Positions 18,736-28,037 of a DNA stretch of 64,000 nt are shown piece after piece (position 1 is the first letter of the stretch; the number at the start of each line of letters is the position of its first letter). The notes under the pieces are model-generated. The model had not been told where the DNA came from. It ran no database searches and worked only from the letters and a program-made list of their open reading frames with translations. The DNA comes from Pseudomonadales bacterium (GTDB taxonomy: Bacteria; Pseudomonadota; Gammaproteobacteria; Pseudomonadales; Azotimanducaceae), in NCBI GenBank assembly GCA_029251375.1, contig JAQXDL010000051.1, positions 36,007 through 100,006 on the forward strand. The letters run 5' to 3'. The position numbers and the translations under genes were made by a program.

Positions 18736-19698
18736 TTAGCCACCGATGAACTTCATCACCGTCACTTCACCTTGGAATGCTAGCTTCTTATCATCAAGTG
18801 CGCTTAACAGTATTTTCTGCAGTTTTGGCAGCGCCACATGGGAAGGTTCATCGATCAGGTCGCCTATATATTGGCGTCGACTACTGCTCAAACAGCCATA
18901 AAGGTAACCATCAGAGGACAGTCTAAGTCGCGTACAAGAACGGCAAAAGGGTTCACTTTCGTTGGCGATAATACCAAACGTACCTCGACCAGGGATCGCA
19001 AAGCGCGCCGCGGTTGAATCATAAGGCGCATCAGTTCGAGCAAACTCGTAGCGGGTTCTTATCTCGTCCAACAGTGATTCCATCGAAATAAAATCCTGTT
19101 GAAATCCACCACCACTGACGAGATGACCCATTCTCATCAGCTCGATAAAACGTAACTCAATGCCGCGCTCTAGGCAATAATCAAGCATAGGCAGTATATC
19201 CTGACCATTTTGGCTACGCAGCGGAACCATGTTGATCTTAACTTTTAGTCCGGCCTCTAACATAGCATCAATGCCTGCGAGGACTGTTTCGAGATCGCCG
19301 CTTCGAGCAATCTGCTGAAATTTTAGTGGGTTCAACGTATCAAGGCTAATGTTGATACGCTTCAAACCAGAGTCGATGATCACATTCTTTTTCTTCAACA
19401 GCAGTTGGCCATTAGTTGTCAGACTAATATCCTGCAAGGGCAATTTGGTCACACCGAGTAGGAAGTCATCAAACTTAGGGGTGACCAAAGGCTCACCGCC
19501 AGTAATGCGGATCTTGTCGATACCTGTTGCTTGTTGCAGATAAACCACCGCTTTTAACAGTTCCGTCGCTGGCATCTCGTTTTGCGCTTTCATCAATCGC
19601 TTACCGTCGGGCACACAGTAGGTGCATGCGTAGTTGCATGCAGCTGTGAGACTGACTCGAAGGTTTCGAAATTGTCTGCCCAAACGGTCGACAATCAT
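18736..19698 (-). CDS. moaA: GTP 3',8-cyclase (molybdenum cofactor biosynthesis)
   Basis: 320 residues. The radical SAM cluster motif CNYACTYC (21-28) is followed by VPDGK, as in MoaA. RITGGEPLV binds SAM. A second cysteine set, CRSC...C (CRSCTRLRLSSDGYLYGC), binds the C-terminal [4Fe-4S] cluster. The protein ends in Gly-Gly, the conserved MoaA tail that enters the active site. It converts GTP to the cyclic precursor of molybdopterin together with MoaC, which is not in this window. The molybdenum hydroxylase at 44.9-48.5 kb would need this pathway. Confidence 0.95.
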   Translation of the reverse strand: MIVDRLGRQFRNLRVSLTAACNYACTYCVPDGKRLMKAQNEMPATELLKAVVYLQQATGIDKIRITGGEPLVTPKFDDFLLGVTKLPLQDISLTTNGQLLLKKKNVIIDSGLKRINISLDTLNPLKFQQIARSGDLETVLAGIDAMLEAGLKVKINMVPLRSQNGQDILPMLDYCLERGIELRFIELMRMGHLVSGGGFQQDFISMESLLDEIRTRYEFARTDAPYDSTAARFAIPGRGTFGIIANESEPFCRSCTRLRLSSDGYLYGCLSSSRRQYIGDLIDEPSHVALPKLQKILLSALDDKKLAFQGEVTVMKFIGG

Positions 19699-20166
19699 TT
19701 CATTGCTACCTAGTTGTTAATATCTATGGTGTTATTTGCGGGGTGACACGTTGGTGTTTTAATTGTGACGCCTCGCCCGAATTATTGCATGGAAGCCGAC
19801 GCGATCATACTGCCTTAATGAATCTATAAAGCCCTACGATTATGCCGTCTATTTGAGCACTGTTGCAGAGATCCATTGAAGCGCGATATTGAATCACCCT
19901 TTTGTACACTTCACTGTCGAAAACATCCTATAATTCGACCTGACAGCGAATAGATCAGCAACTGCTTGTGTCAGCTTATGTTGCGTCGACTTGTATTACG
20001 TCGACTTATGTTGTGTCCACTTATGTTGTGTCAGCAGGGTTGCAACAGCCACACAAAAAAATCGGCGGGTGAGTCTTGCGACACAAAGAATAGTAGAATC
20101 ACAATCAGAGTTTTCATCAATGCGCGAAACGATCAAGTTGGCAAGTCTAATCAACAGGTCTAATCA
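19699..20166. other. Intergenic region with tandem repeat
   Basis: About 470 bases between the divergent moaA and YiiX-like genes. The only structure I see is a 15-bp tandem array (listed separately) about 140 bp before the YiiX-like start. No Moco riboswitch-like or RNA gene structure was recognised by eye. Confidence 0.5.
19970..20029. repeat. 15-bp tandem repeat, four copies
   Basis: Four head-to-tail copies of a 15-base unit close to gtcgacttatgttgt, with copy 1 reading gtcagcttatgttgc and copy 2 gtcgacttgtattac; a truncated fifth (gtcagc) follows. Copies 3 and 4 differ by one base. No spacers, so not a CRISPR. Confidence 0.9.
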
Positions 20167-21141
20167 ATGGGTTTAATTACCGTCCTAACGCGCCCTATTG
20201 TCTCGTGGCTGACCCGCGAGGCGAATGTCCGTCCTCGCCCTTTGAGTGACTTTGAGCGACTTCAACACGAACTCAAACCCTGTGACGTGATTCTGGTCGA
20301 AGGTCGCTCGCGTATCAGCGATGTTATCCGGATGACGACCCAAAGCCCTTGGACACATGCGGCACTTTATATTGGACGTATACATGACGTCGAAGATCCC
20401 GACCTGAGGGAAATCATCCGCCACCACTATAAGGGGGAACCAACTGATAGGCTAATGATCGAGAGTCAACTCGGCCAGGGTACCGTCGTCAATAAGATTG
20501 ATATTTATAAGCCAGAACATTTACGAATCTGTCGCCCTGCTCGACTCGGCACCAAAGATAGTCATCAGGTAATCCGTTACGCTGTTAGTCGACTGGGTGT
20601 CGACTATGATGTACGACAGATTTTTGATCTTGCACGGTTTATGTTTCCGTGGTCGTTTTTACCAAGGCGCTGGCGTTCGAGTTTGTTCCAACACAATGCT
20701 GGTCGCTCTACTCGGACGGTTTGTTCGACAATGATCGCTGAAGCATTTGCATTCGTACAATTTCCGATCCTGCCTTTGGTGAAGCTCCCATCGGAAAATG
20801 GCATCAGCGAAAAAATGCAATTGTTTCGCCGGAATCCCAAGCTTTGCACACCCAGTGATTTCGACTATTCACCTTACTTTAAAATTATTAAATACCCTTT
20901 CATCGATATCCATTTTCACGATAGTCATCATCTACTACCTTGGCACGGATCCAGAATTTTAGAAGAGGATGAATCGAGCCACTACCTAACCAATGAGGGT
21001 GTGCCGAAAGATCATGAGGTGCAGCAGGCGATTGAAGAAGCTGTTGCGGTCACTCGCGCAGCTGAAGTCGGCGCCGAGGATAAAAATGATAGCAATGCAG
21101 ATGCTGCGGCAGAATCAAATGACGAACAAGTGAATCAGTAA
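20167..21141 (+). CDS. YiiX/YebB-like NlpC/P60-superfamily cysteine hydrolase
   Basis: 324 residues. CDVILVEGRSRISDVIRMTTQSPWTHAALYIG (about 39-70) contains the conserved His of permuted papain-like hydrolases, and TVCSTMIAEAF (about 180-190) carries the catalytic Cys. In this permuted order His precedes Cys. Known members act on amide or ester bonds of peptidoglycan, lipids or proteins; the substrate here is unknown. No signal peptide is visible. The C-terminal ~35 residues are low-complexity Ala/Asp/Glu/Asn. The ATG has only a weak Shine-Dalgarno. Confidence 0.78.
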   Translation: MGLITVLTRPIVSWLTREANVRPRPLSDFERLQHELKPCDVILVEGRSRISDVIRMTTQSPWTHAALYIGRIHDVEDPDLREIIRHHYKGEPTDRLMIESQLGQGTVVNKIDIYKPEHLRICRPARLGTKDSHQVIRYAVSRLGVDYDVRQIFDLARFMFPWSFLPRRWRSSLFQHNAGRSTRTVCSTMIAEAFAFVQFPILPLVKLPSENGISEKMQLFRRNPKLCTPSDFDYSPYFKIIKYPFIDIHFHDSHHLLPWHGSRILEEDESSHYLTNEGVPKDHEVQQAIEEAVAVTRAAEVGAEDKNDSNADAAAESNDEQVNQ

Positions 21142-21270
21142 AAAACGGTATCCAATACCGCTTCTAGCAAGAAAGCCAGGTCGGATTTAGGGGTACGCTA
21201 GCTCAAACTAAGATTCAACTGAACCGACAAGCACGCCCTTTTTTTTGACACTGCGAAGTGATCGATCACG

Positions 21271-22701
21271 CTATTGAAAACGTTTTTGAATTGCCTCGAT
21301 TAATTTTTTGGTAAACCCGTGCGCCCAAAAAACCTTGTTGGATCCTTTGACTAGCAGGACATCACCGGCTCTCAAGGTGTTCGCGAAGGCGTCCACGTCG
21401 AACTCAGCAACCGTCCCGTAATGACCTGATTTACCTGGACAAGTCGAAAAACCATCGCCAAAGGTAATGACATCATTGAGCACGGCCGCATGCCCAGCAA
21501 CTTGCTCGTGTGTCGTCAGAGATGTATCTCCCAGCTCAAGCATCTCACCAAGCAACGCGATCGTTCTTGCCCCGTCAGTCGAAGCAAGCGCATCTATCGC
21601 ATAGGACATGCTGACCGAGTTAGCGTTGTAACTATCATCAATAACAACGATATTTGAAGCTGTTTTTGAAGCTGTTTTTGAAGCTGTTTTTGCATTTGGT
21701 TCGCAGGCAATGCTGACTTGATTACCTCGACCACTTGGCGCTTCTAATAAGCTAAAATCAGCCGCAGCTTGCGCGACATCAGCACCCATTAGATCTACTG
21801 CAGCCAAAACTGCTAGGGACGTTAGTACGCGGTGTTCACCGGCGTTATTAAGTGTATAGCTGACTTCTTTACCTCTTACCGACGCAACTAGCGTAGATTT
21901 ATCAGAGCCGATCAGATGAACGTCAGCAGTTGCCTGCAGGCCAAAGGTGACAATATGACTCGCCCGCGTACCGAGTGTATTTAACGCCTCCGGCACAATT
22001 AACACGCCATCGGGCTCTAGCCCATCGGTAATCGTCAATTTCTCACGCCTGATCGCATCGAGATTCTCAAAATTCCCAATATGCGCCGGCAGTACATTCA
22101 ATAAAATACTGACATGGGGTTTCGTCAGTAGTGACAAAGGTGCAATCTCACCTGGATGATTCGTGCCAACCTCGAACACGCCATAGCGACTTGAGCTCGG
22201 CATTCTTGCCAGTGAAACCGGCACCCCCCAGTGATTATTTAAACTGCCCGTAGAGGCATGGGTTGAACCTTGCTTTATTAACAGCTGTTCAAGCCAATGT
22301 CGCGCGGTTGTTTTGCCAGCACTTCCAGTGATTGCGACGACGGTACCGGTCATTCTATCTCTGGCGCTTGCACCTAATTGCCAAAGTCCATCAAGGGTGT
22401 CTTCAACAACGAGCACCGGATACTCTGGCTGTGCTTTCTCAAAATAGGCCGCTGACAACATTACCGCAGCGGCGCCATTGGCTATCGCTTTATCGACAAA
22501 TTCATGCCCATCACGGGCTGATTGCGATGACGTACTGAAGCGGGGGCCAGGGTCACCGGCCAGGGCAATAAATAAATCGCCAGCATTGACCGAGCGACTA
22601 TCAATGGAAATACCATGTATATCGGCCGCAAGCGACGATTGGTCAGGAAAAATTTCGGCAAGCGCCTGCCAAGTCCACAAGGTTTCATTCTGTTTTGACA
22701 T
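21271..22701 (-). CDS. murF: UDP-N-acetylmuramoyl-tripeptide--D-alanyl-D-alanine ligase
   Basis: About 476 residues from the ATG at 22701; AGAGG lies seven bases before it and the upstream GNAT stop ends one base away. SIDSRSVNAGDLFIAL is the N-terminal MurF motif; AITGSAGKTT is the ATP loop; GSLNNHWGVPVSL and VIDDSYNANSVSM are further MurF signatures. It adds D-Ala-D-Ala to the UDP-MurNAc-tripeptide in the cytoplasm. Unusual: it is outside a dcw cluster, and a (KTAS)x3 insertion made by a 12-bp tandem repeat sits just before the IDDSYNAN motif. Translationally coupled to the GNAT gene. Confidence 0.94.
   Translation of the reverse strand: MSKQNETLWTWQALAEIFPDQSSLAADIHGISIDSRSVNAGDLFIALAGDPGPRFSTSSQSARDGHEFVDKAIANGAAAVMLSAAYFEKAQPEYPVLVVEDTLDGLWQLGASARDRMTGTVVAITGSAGKTTARHWLEQLLIKQGSTHASTGSLNNHWGVPVSLARMPSSSRYGVFEVGTNHPGEIAPLSLLTKPHVSILLNVLPAHIGNFENLDAIRREKLTITDGLEPDGVLIVPEALNTLGTRASHIVTFGLQATADVHLIGSDKSTLVASVRGKEVSYTLNNAGEHRVLTSLAVLAAVDLMGADVAQAAADFSLLEAPSGRGNQVSIACEPNAKTASKTASKTASNIVVIDDSYNANSVSMSYAIDALASTDGARTIALLGEMLELGDTSLTTHEQVAGHAAVLNDVITFGDGFSTCPGKSGHYGTVAEFDVDAFANTLRAGDVLLVKGSNKVFWAHGFTKKLIEAIQKRFQ
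21656..21691. repeat. 12-bp tandem repeat inside murF, three copies
   Basis: Three exact copies of gaagctgttttt on the plus strand. Read in the murF frame they encode repeated Lys-Thr-Ala-Ser units at a loop between the central and C-terminal domains, so the frame is kept. Confidence 0.92.
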
Positions 22702-22702
22702 G

Positions 22703-23257
22703 CTAAGGCCTCTGCGCTGCCTGTTCATCACTCATGAGTCGATGCACCATTGAATACGCATCTTCTCGACCGTCGTAGTAGCCGACGCATTGCTCTTGAA
22801 TTGTATAACCTCGGCTTTCGTAAAACCGAATTGCCGTCGTATTCTGGCACCTAACTTCAAGCTTGATGTATTCCTGCCCCGCTATTCTTGCAGATTCTTC
22901 GAGCCATAATAGTAAAGACTCACCTAACCCTTGCTGCCTGAACTCAGGCTTTGTGACCAATAAATTTAAATGACAATGACGGGGGTAAAATTCCATCGCT
23001 GCAAAGCCCTGCACTAAACTTTGCTGGCGCGCAGTAATAACAACGCAATCCGGATGTTGAATGAGCTTCAATAGTCTTGCGGGTTTCCAGCGCCAATGTA
23101 GACCGGACTCAATATAGTCACGAGACAGATTTGCCAACTCGACACATTCTGTATTCTTAGCAAAGCCAATTTGGAAGCTCAACGGGAACAACACTTGGCA
23201 GTAATGAGTTCGGCAGTCATAAGTTCGGCAACAAAGATCACGGTGCTTCAGTTCCAT
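22703..23257 (-). CDS. GNAT family N-acetyltransferase
   Basis: 184 residues. The acetyl-CoA binding motif is EFRQQGLGESLLLWLEESA (about 112-130), followed by LEVRCQNTTAIRFYESRGY, the pattern of RimI-like enzymes that acetylate protein N-termini or small amines. The annotated ATG overlaps the upstream ligase gene by 20 bp and has no clear Shine-Dalgarno. The first ~25 residues contain a 15-bp tandem duplication (CRTYD/CRTHY) and look unconserved, so a start near the GTG at codon 22 is possible. It lies directly upstream of murF in the same transcript. Confidence 0.82.
   Translation of the reverse strand: MELKHRDLCCRTYDCRTHYCQVLFPLSFQIGFAKNTECVELANLSRDYIESGLHWRWKPARLLKLIQHPDCVVITARQQSLVQGFAAMEFYPRHCHLNLLVTKPEFRQQGLGESLLLWLEESARIAGQEYIKLEVRCQNTTAIRFYESRGYTIQEQCVGYYDGREDAYSMVHRLMSDEQAAQRP
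23197..23230. repeat. 15-bp tandem repeat at the 5' end of the GNAT gene
   Basis: Two copies of a 15-base unit (gtaatgagttcggca and gtcataagttcggca) plus a partial ggca. On the coding strand they give Cys-Arg-Thr-Tyr-Asp and Cys-Arg-Thr-His-Tyr. Confidence 0.8.
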
Positions 23258-24911
23258 CGGGGCTGTGTGCTTCAGCTTGCTCTCGAAGTAAGTATTTTTG
23301 CACCTTGCCGGTAGACGTTTTAATCAGATCGCCGAAAATCACGGTTTTGGGTACTTTAAAGCGTGCCATTTCAGTGCGGCAGTAACTGATAACCTCTTCG
23401 CTATTCAAACTTTCGCCTGACTTTACAGTGACAAATGCACAAGGGTGCTCACCCCACTTGCTATCAGATTTGGCGACGACCGCTGCTTCAAGTATTTTAG
23501 GGTGTTTGAACAAAATGTCTTCGATTTCAATACTCGATATATTCTCACCGCCACTAATGATGACATCTTTGGACCTATCCTTGATCTGGATATATCCATC
23601 AGGATGGCATACAGCGATATCACCGGAATGAAACCAACCGCCTTCGAACGCAGCCTGAGTGGTAACGGGATTCTTTAAGTAACCTTTCATGACGATGTTA
23701 CCGCGCATCATAATCTCACCCTGGGTCACGCCATCCCACGGCACAGGGTCAAGTGTATCCGGGTCGGCAACCATCATTGCGCCCGCCAACACCGAGGAGA
23801 TACCTTGACGTGATTTCAAACTGGCCTTTTCTGCCTCAGAACAACCGTCCCACTCGGTACGCCATGCCGATACCACCATAGGACCGTAGGTTTCTGTTAA
23901 CCCATAAACTTGTGTCACATTAATGCCGAGTGCTTCCATACCTTGGATCACCGCTGCTGGCGGCGCTGCTCCGGCGGTCATGACTTTAACCAAATGTGTA
24001 ATTCCCTGTTTGTGTTCGTCCGCGGCATTAATCAGCGAATTGAGAACGACAGGTGCACCACAAAAATGTGAAACTTTATTATGTTTAATTGACTCGAATA
24101 CAGCATCTTCGCGCACATGACGAAGACAAACGGTGGTCCCCACGGTTGTTGCTAAGGTCCAGGGAAAACACCAACCATTACAGTGAAACATCGGCAGCGT
24201 CCAAAGGTAACGAGGATGTAAACCCATCTCCCAACTCAGGGCATTGTTGGCTGCATTCAAATAAGCGCCTCGATGATGGTAGACAACACCCTTTGGGTCG
24301 CCGGTTGTACCGGACGTATAGTTAAGCGAGATCGCTTTCCATTCATCGTTAGGTAAGGACCAATCAAATTCTTTATCACCTTGATCTAAAAGTGCGTCGT
24401 AGGTCACCTCGCCAATAAGATCACCGGCATTTTCATCATTGCGAAAATAGGGATCATCAACATCGATGACCCAAATCTTTTGCTCAGGGTGAGTGCCAGA
24501 AAGAATCTCAAGGGCTTGCGTCAAAACAACGGAGAACTCGCGGTCACTAATAAGTACCTTGGCTTCTGCATGCGCCAAAATAAATGCAATCGTCTTAGCA
24601 TCTAATCGGGTATTGATTGCGTTTAGCACAGCGCCACACATGGGTACTGAAAAATGTACCTCAAACATTTCAGGAATATTCGGCAGCATGACGGCAACCG
24701 TATCGCCCTCGCCAATGCCCCGTTGATTGAGTACAGAAGCGAATTGCACGCAACGTTCGTAGGTCTCACGCCAACTACGTGAGGTATCACCGTGAACAAC
24801 CGCTTCATAGTCGGGGTACAGAAGCGCTGCGCGTTTGATAAAACTTAATGGAGACAGAGGCTCATAATTGGCGAGGTTTTTGTCGAGATCTGTCTCGTAT
24901 ATGTTACTCAT
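23238..24911 (-). CDS. AMP-forming acyl-CoA synthetase
   Basis: 557 residues of the ANL superfamily. YTSGTTGDPKGV (about 194-205) is the phosphate loop, VYGLTET the aromatic/Thr motif, SGDIAVCHPDGYIQIKDRSK the hinge region, and TSTGKVQKYLL near the end carries the C-terminal catalytic Lys. The FHCNGWCFPWT motif marks the medium/short-chain acyl-CoA synthetase branch that also includes DmdB-like enzymes. It activates a carboxylic acid with ATP and CoA; the precise acid is unknown. It heads a minus-strand run with GNAT and murF, an odd mix of catabolism and wall synthesis. Confidence 0.92.
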   Translation of the reverse strand: MSNIYETDLDKNLANYEPLSPLSFIKRAALLYPDYEAVVHGDTSRSWRETYERCVQFASVLNQRGIGEGDTVAVMLPNIPEMFEVHFSVPMCGAVLNAINTRLDAKTIAFILAHAEAKVLISDREFSVVLTQALEILSGTHPEQKIWVIDVDDPYFRNDENAGDLIGEVTYDALLDQGDKEFDWSLPNDEWKAISLNYTSGTTGDPKGVVYHHRGAYLNAANNALSWEMGLHPRYLWTLPMFHCNGWCFPWTLATTVGTTVCLRHVREDAVFESIKHNKVSHFCGAPVVLNSLINAADEHKQGITHLVKVMTAGAAPPAAVIQGMEALGINVTQVYGLTETYGPMVVSAWRTEWDGCSEAEKASLKSRQGISSVLAGAMMVADPDTLDPVPWDGVTQGEIMMRGNIVMKGYLKNPVTTQAAFEGGWFHSGDIAVCHPDGYIQIKDRSKDVIISGGENISSIEIEDILFKHPKILEAAVVAKSDSKWGEHPCAFVTVKSGESLNSEEVISYCRTEMARFKVPKTVIFGDLIKTSTGKVQKYLLREQAEAHSPDGTEAP

Positions 24912-25084
24912 ACTTATGTTTTCGCTGTTAGTCTGATTTTTTTAACCATCGTTGATTTGTCAATTTTTGGACAGATACACAATGGTGCTTTCGCTAAATG
25001 AAAGGTACCATTTTCACTCCGATTTCACTATCTGCTTGTCACCAAGTAAGCCACAATACAAAAAGTTTATAGGAGCGATGGCAT

Positions 25085-25738
25085 TTGCCAAAACCGATAG
25101 AGTTAATCATTTTCGACTGTGATGGCGTGCTTGTCGACAGTGAACTGATCGCAAATCAAGTTTTGCAGCAGGGTTTAGCCAGTCTCGGCTGGACACTGAG
25201 TCTGGCAGAAGTGATGCAACGGTTCATGGGTAAAAGCCTTGCCAGTTGTGAGGGCGAAATTGCCGCGTTTTTGAATACAGATATCCCTCAAGCTTTCTGG
25301 ACCTCTCTACAGCAAACGACTTATGCGCGTTTCAGAGCGGATCTACAACCCGTGGCAGGCATCGTCGAAGTACTTGACGTCATTAAACAGCCTAAGTGTG
25401 TCGCCTCCAGCGGTAGCCATGAGAAAATCAATACGACCCTTGGCATCACAGGTTTGAAACACCACTTTAACGATGCCATTTATTCAGCAACGTCTGTCGA
25501 TCACGGTAAACCCGCACCGGACCTGTTCTTATATGCGGCTCAACAGATGCAAACCGACCCTTCAGCATGTCTCGTCATTGAGGATTCACCCTATGGCGTA
25601 CAGGCAGCCCGCGCCGCCGATATGAGAGTGCTCGGGTACTGCGCCTTAACACCCAAAGAAAGAATGGGCGCTATCCCGACCTTTAATGACATGTCTACCT
25701 TACCCACTCTTATAAGCAAACTGCAGAACATACCTTAA
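25085..25738 (+). CDS. HAD-superfamily phosphatase, beta-phosphoglucomutase-like
   Basis: 217 residues. Motif I FDCDGVLVDSE (9-19) has both catalytic Asp; motif II is ASSGSHEKI; motif III Lys lies in HGKPAPDLFLYA; motif IV is VIEDSPYGVQAA. A four-helix cap follows motif I, as in subfamily IA phosphatases acting on phosphosugars or phosphoglycolate. The start is a TTG nine bases after AGGAG. An ATG at 25078 lies between the two in a different frame and opens a short dead-end ORF. Stands alone. Confidence 0.9.
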   Translation: MPKPIELIIFDCDGVLVDSELIANQVLQQGLASLGWTLSLAEVMQRFMGKSLASCEGEIAAFLNTDIPQAFWTSLQQTTYARFRADLQPVAGIVEVLDVIKQPKCVASSGSHEKINTTLGITGLKHHFNDAIYSATSVDHGKPAPDLFLYAAQQMQTDPSACLVIEDSPYGVQAARAADMRVLGYCALTPKERMGAIPTFNDMSTLPTLISKLQNIP

Positions 25739-26000
25739 GCGGGGCGCTGCTAACTGTGTATATAAACCTTGGATCATCTCGTTACGATGTATGTCTTGTC
25801 GCGAAGTAAATTGAACTAATTCTCATCTCTGCAGGTCTTTTTAGGTCTACGGATCGTAGATACATTGTCGCCAAGTTGCTCTAACCGTGAGGTTGATTGT
25901 AGACACGATGTCAGGCGAATCGATTACAGAGGTTCGTTATTTTTCTGTGATAGCATGCAGCCTATCCCGAACGGCAATCTATACAAGCACGAGAAAATTT

Positions 26001-27863
26001 ATGATCACGCGTTTCTTCAGAGCAATATGGAATTTTATTACCGCTGCCAAACAAACCACTGGCAATCTTATCTTCATTGCAATCGTTGCATTTATCCTCG
26101 TCAGTATTTTCGCTGTCGATACACCCACGATTCCAACGTCAGCCGCCCTGATCATTAGCCCTACGGGTAACATCGTCGAGCAAAAACAGTTTGTCGATCC
26201 TGTCGCTAAACTGATTACGGGAAATGAAGGAGACGATACTGAAACAAGACTCAGAGATATTCTAAACGCAATAACCGAAGCCACCCACGACAAACGCATT
26301 AAGATCATCGTGCTTCAACTCGATCGCCTCAATGGCGCGTCCTTCAGTCGATTAGAAGAGATAGGCAACGCACTTGATAACTTTAAAGCAGCGGGTAAAT
26401 CAGTTTACGCGTACGGTAAAAGCTATAGTCAAACTCAGTATTATCTTGCCAGCCACGCCGATGAAGTGTTTTTAGAACGTGACGCAAATCAGATGTTTGG
26501 CGGTGTGTTTCTGCCCGGTCTCGGTGTTTATCCAACTTACTTCAAAGCAGCCCTAGATAAATTAGATATCACCTATAACGTCTACAAAGCCGGCCGATAC
26601 AAAGGTGCTGTCGAACCCTATCTACGAGATGACATGTCGCCAGATGCCAAGCTAGACAATCAAGTGTGGCTTGATGCACTTTGGGACAAATATACGCGCA
26701 CCGTGGTCACGCATCGTGATATCAGTGCGGAAACGTTCAAGCAGTACACTCACCAATACGAGACGATATTGAGTGAGGTTAACAACGACGCCGTCAAGGC
26801 TGCGATTAACTACAACCTCGTTGATGGCACGCTGTCTAATAAGGAGTGGAACACACTGCTAACCGACATCGTTGGTTCACAGGCGAATGGCAAGGGCAAA
26901 ACGTTCCAGCAAATTAACTTCAAGAATTACCTGAGTATTGTCAGGCCGCCTATGCCAGCAATGTCGACAGCCGATTCAAAGGTCGCTGTGATCACTGCCA
27001 GCGGTGCCATTTACGATGGGACTCGACCTGCTGGCGATATTGGTAGTGATTCCACCGTCAAACTTATTCGACAGGCGCGCTTAGATGAATCAGTGAAAGC
27101 TGTTGTATTGCGTGTCGACAGCCCCGGTGGCAGTGCCACGGCCGCAGATCAAATACGAAAAGAGCTCGCGCGAACGCAGGCTGCGGGCAAACCTGTAGTG
27201 GTTTCAATGGGCAGTTACGCTGCCTCTGCTGGCTATTTTATAGCGGCCGAGGCAGATAAAATCTACGCAGCGGAGACAACCATTACAGGCTCGATTGGTG
27301 TTTTTGCAACGATTCCAAGCTTTGAAAAAGTCGCCGACAAATTCGGCGTATCCAGTGACGGAGTTGGCACGACGCCTCTGAGTGGCTCGATCAATGTGCT
27401 TCAGGGTATTGATCCCATCTACGACAAACTTATTCAAAATTCGATCACAAGCACTTACCAACGATTCATCAGCTTAGTGTCGACCGGTCGAAACATCAGC
27501 CTCGAGCAAGCCGACACATTGGCACAGGGTCGCGTCTGGGTGGCGACGGATGCATTGCAGCATGGCCTGATTGACGCGATCGGCGATCTCAACGATGCCA
27601 TTGAATCTGCTGCGATCCTTGCTGAAATCAGCCAGTACGACATTCTTGATATCCAACAATCCCTCTCTCCTCAGGAACTACTCATGCAGGAGATTCTCAA
27701 CAACACTACCAGTCTTGCTGAAACGATGGGCTTGTCATCATCTGCTTACTTCTCGCTGCCAGGTATCGGCTCTATGAGCAAACTTCAAACAGACATAAAA
27801 CAATTGTTGGAAATGTCGGAAACACCCGGCATCTACCTGCGCTGCTTGGAATGCCAGCTCTGA
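26001..27863 (+). CDS. sppA: Signal peptide peptidase SppA, 67-kDa type
   Basis: 620 residues from the ATG at 26001, close to the E. coli protein; the frame runs 38 codons further upstream but without homology. One N-terminal membrane anchor (about 22-39) leaves the two tandem S49 domains in the periplasm. Lys201 in YKAGRYKGA is the general base and Ser409 in GSYAASAGY the nucleophile, at nearly the same positions as in E. coli. It degrades cleaved signal peptides in the inner membrane. Confidence 0.95.
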   Translation: MITRFFRAIWNFITAAKQTTGNLIFIAIVAFILVSIFAVDTPTIPTSAALIISPTGNIVEQKQFVDPVAKLITGNEGDDTETRLRDILNAITEATHDKRIKIIVLQLDRLNGASFSRLEEIGNALDNFKAAGKSVYAYGKSYSQTQYYLASHADEVFLERDANQMFGGVFLPGLGVYPTYFKAALDKLDITYNVYKAGRYKGAVEPYLRDDMSPDAKLDNQVWLDALWDKYTRTVVTHRDISAETFKQYTHQYETILSEVNNDAVKAAINYNLVDGTLSNKEWNTLLTDIVGSQANGKGKTFQQINFKNYLSIVRPPMPAMSTADSKVAVITASGAIYDGTRPAGDIGSDSTVKLIRQARLDESVKAVVLRVDSPGGSATAADQIRKELARTQAAGKPVVVSMGSYAASAGYFIAAEADKIYAAETTITGSIGVFATIPSFEKVADKFGVSSDGVGTTPLSGSINVLQGIDPIYDKLIQNSITSTYQRFISLVSTGRNISLEQADTLAQGRVWVATDALQHGLIDAIGDLNDAIESAAILAEISQYDILDIQQSLSPQELLMQEILNNTTSLAETMGLSSSAYFSLPGIGSMSKLQTDIKQLLEMSETPGIYLRCLECQL

Positions 27864-27941
27864 TCCCATCTTCGGTTTTAGACATCGGCGTCGTGAAAAT
27901 TGTCAGTGATGTTTGCGATGTCGTGGTCATGAGGCTGCTAC

Positions 27942-27968
27942 GTTGATACAGCTAAGTTGATACAGCTG
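27942..27968. repeat. 14-bp direct repeat
   Basis: Two adjacent copies of gttgatacagct separated by aa, in the region between sppA and the secreted repeat protein. Confidence 0.7.
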
Positions 27969-28008
27969 TCTCGCTGAATCTGCAGCCTGGTATGACAAAT
28001 ATCACTGG

Positions 28009-28037
28009 CTGTTCTTAAGCTGTTCACGAACCGTTCA
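28009..28037 (+). promoter_or_regulatory. Three 11-bp-spaced direct repeats, Pho-box-like operator
   Basis: ctgttct (28009-28015), ctgttca (28020-28026) and ccgttca (28031-28037) are 7-mers each separated by four bases. This is the layout of PhoB/OmpR-family binding sites. A TATGCT hexamer at 28050-28055 is in position for a -10 box, with the repeats replacing the -35. A further ccgttcag occurs about 40 bp downstream. It precedes the secreted Asn/Tyr-rich protein gene. Confidence 0.5.

Noticed and set aside
19970..20029. CRISPR-like array
   Set aside because: Units are 15 bp, directly adjacent and without spacers; no cas genes nearby.
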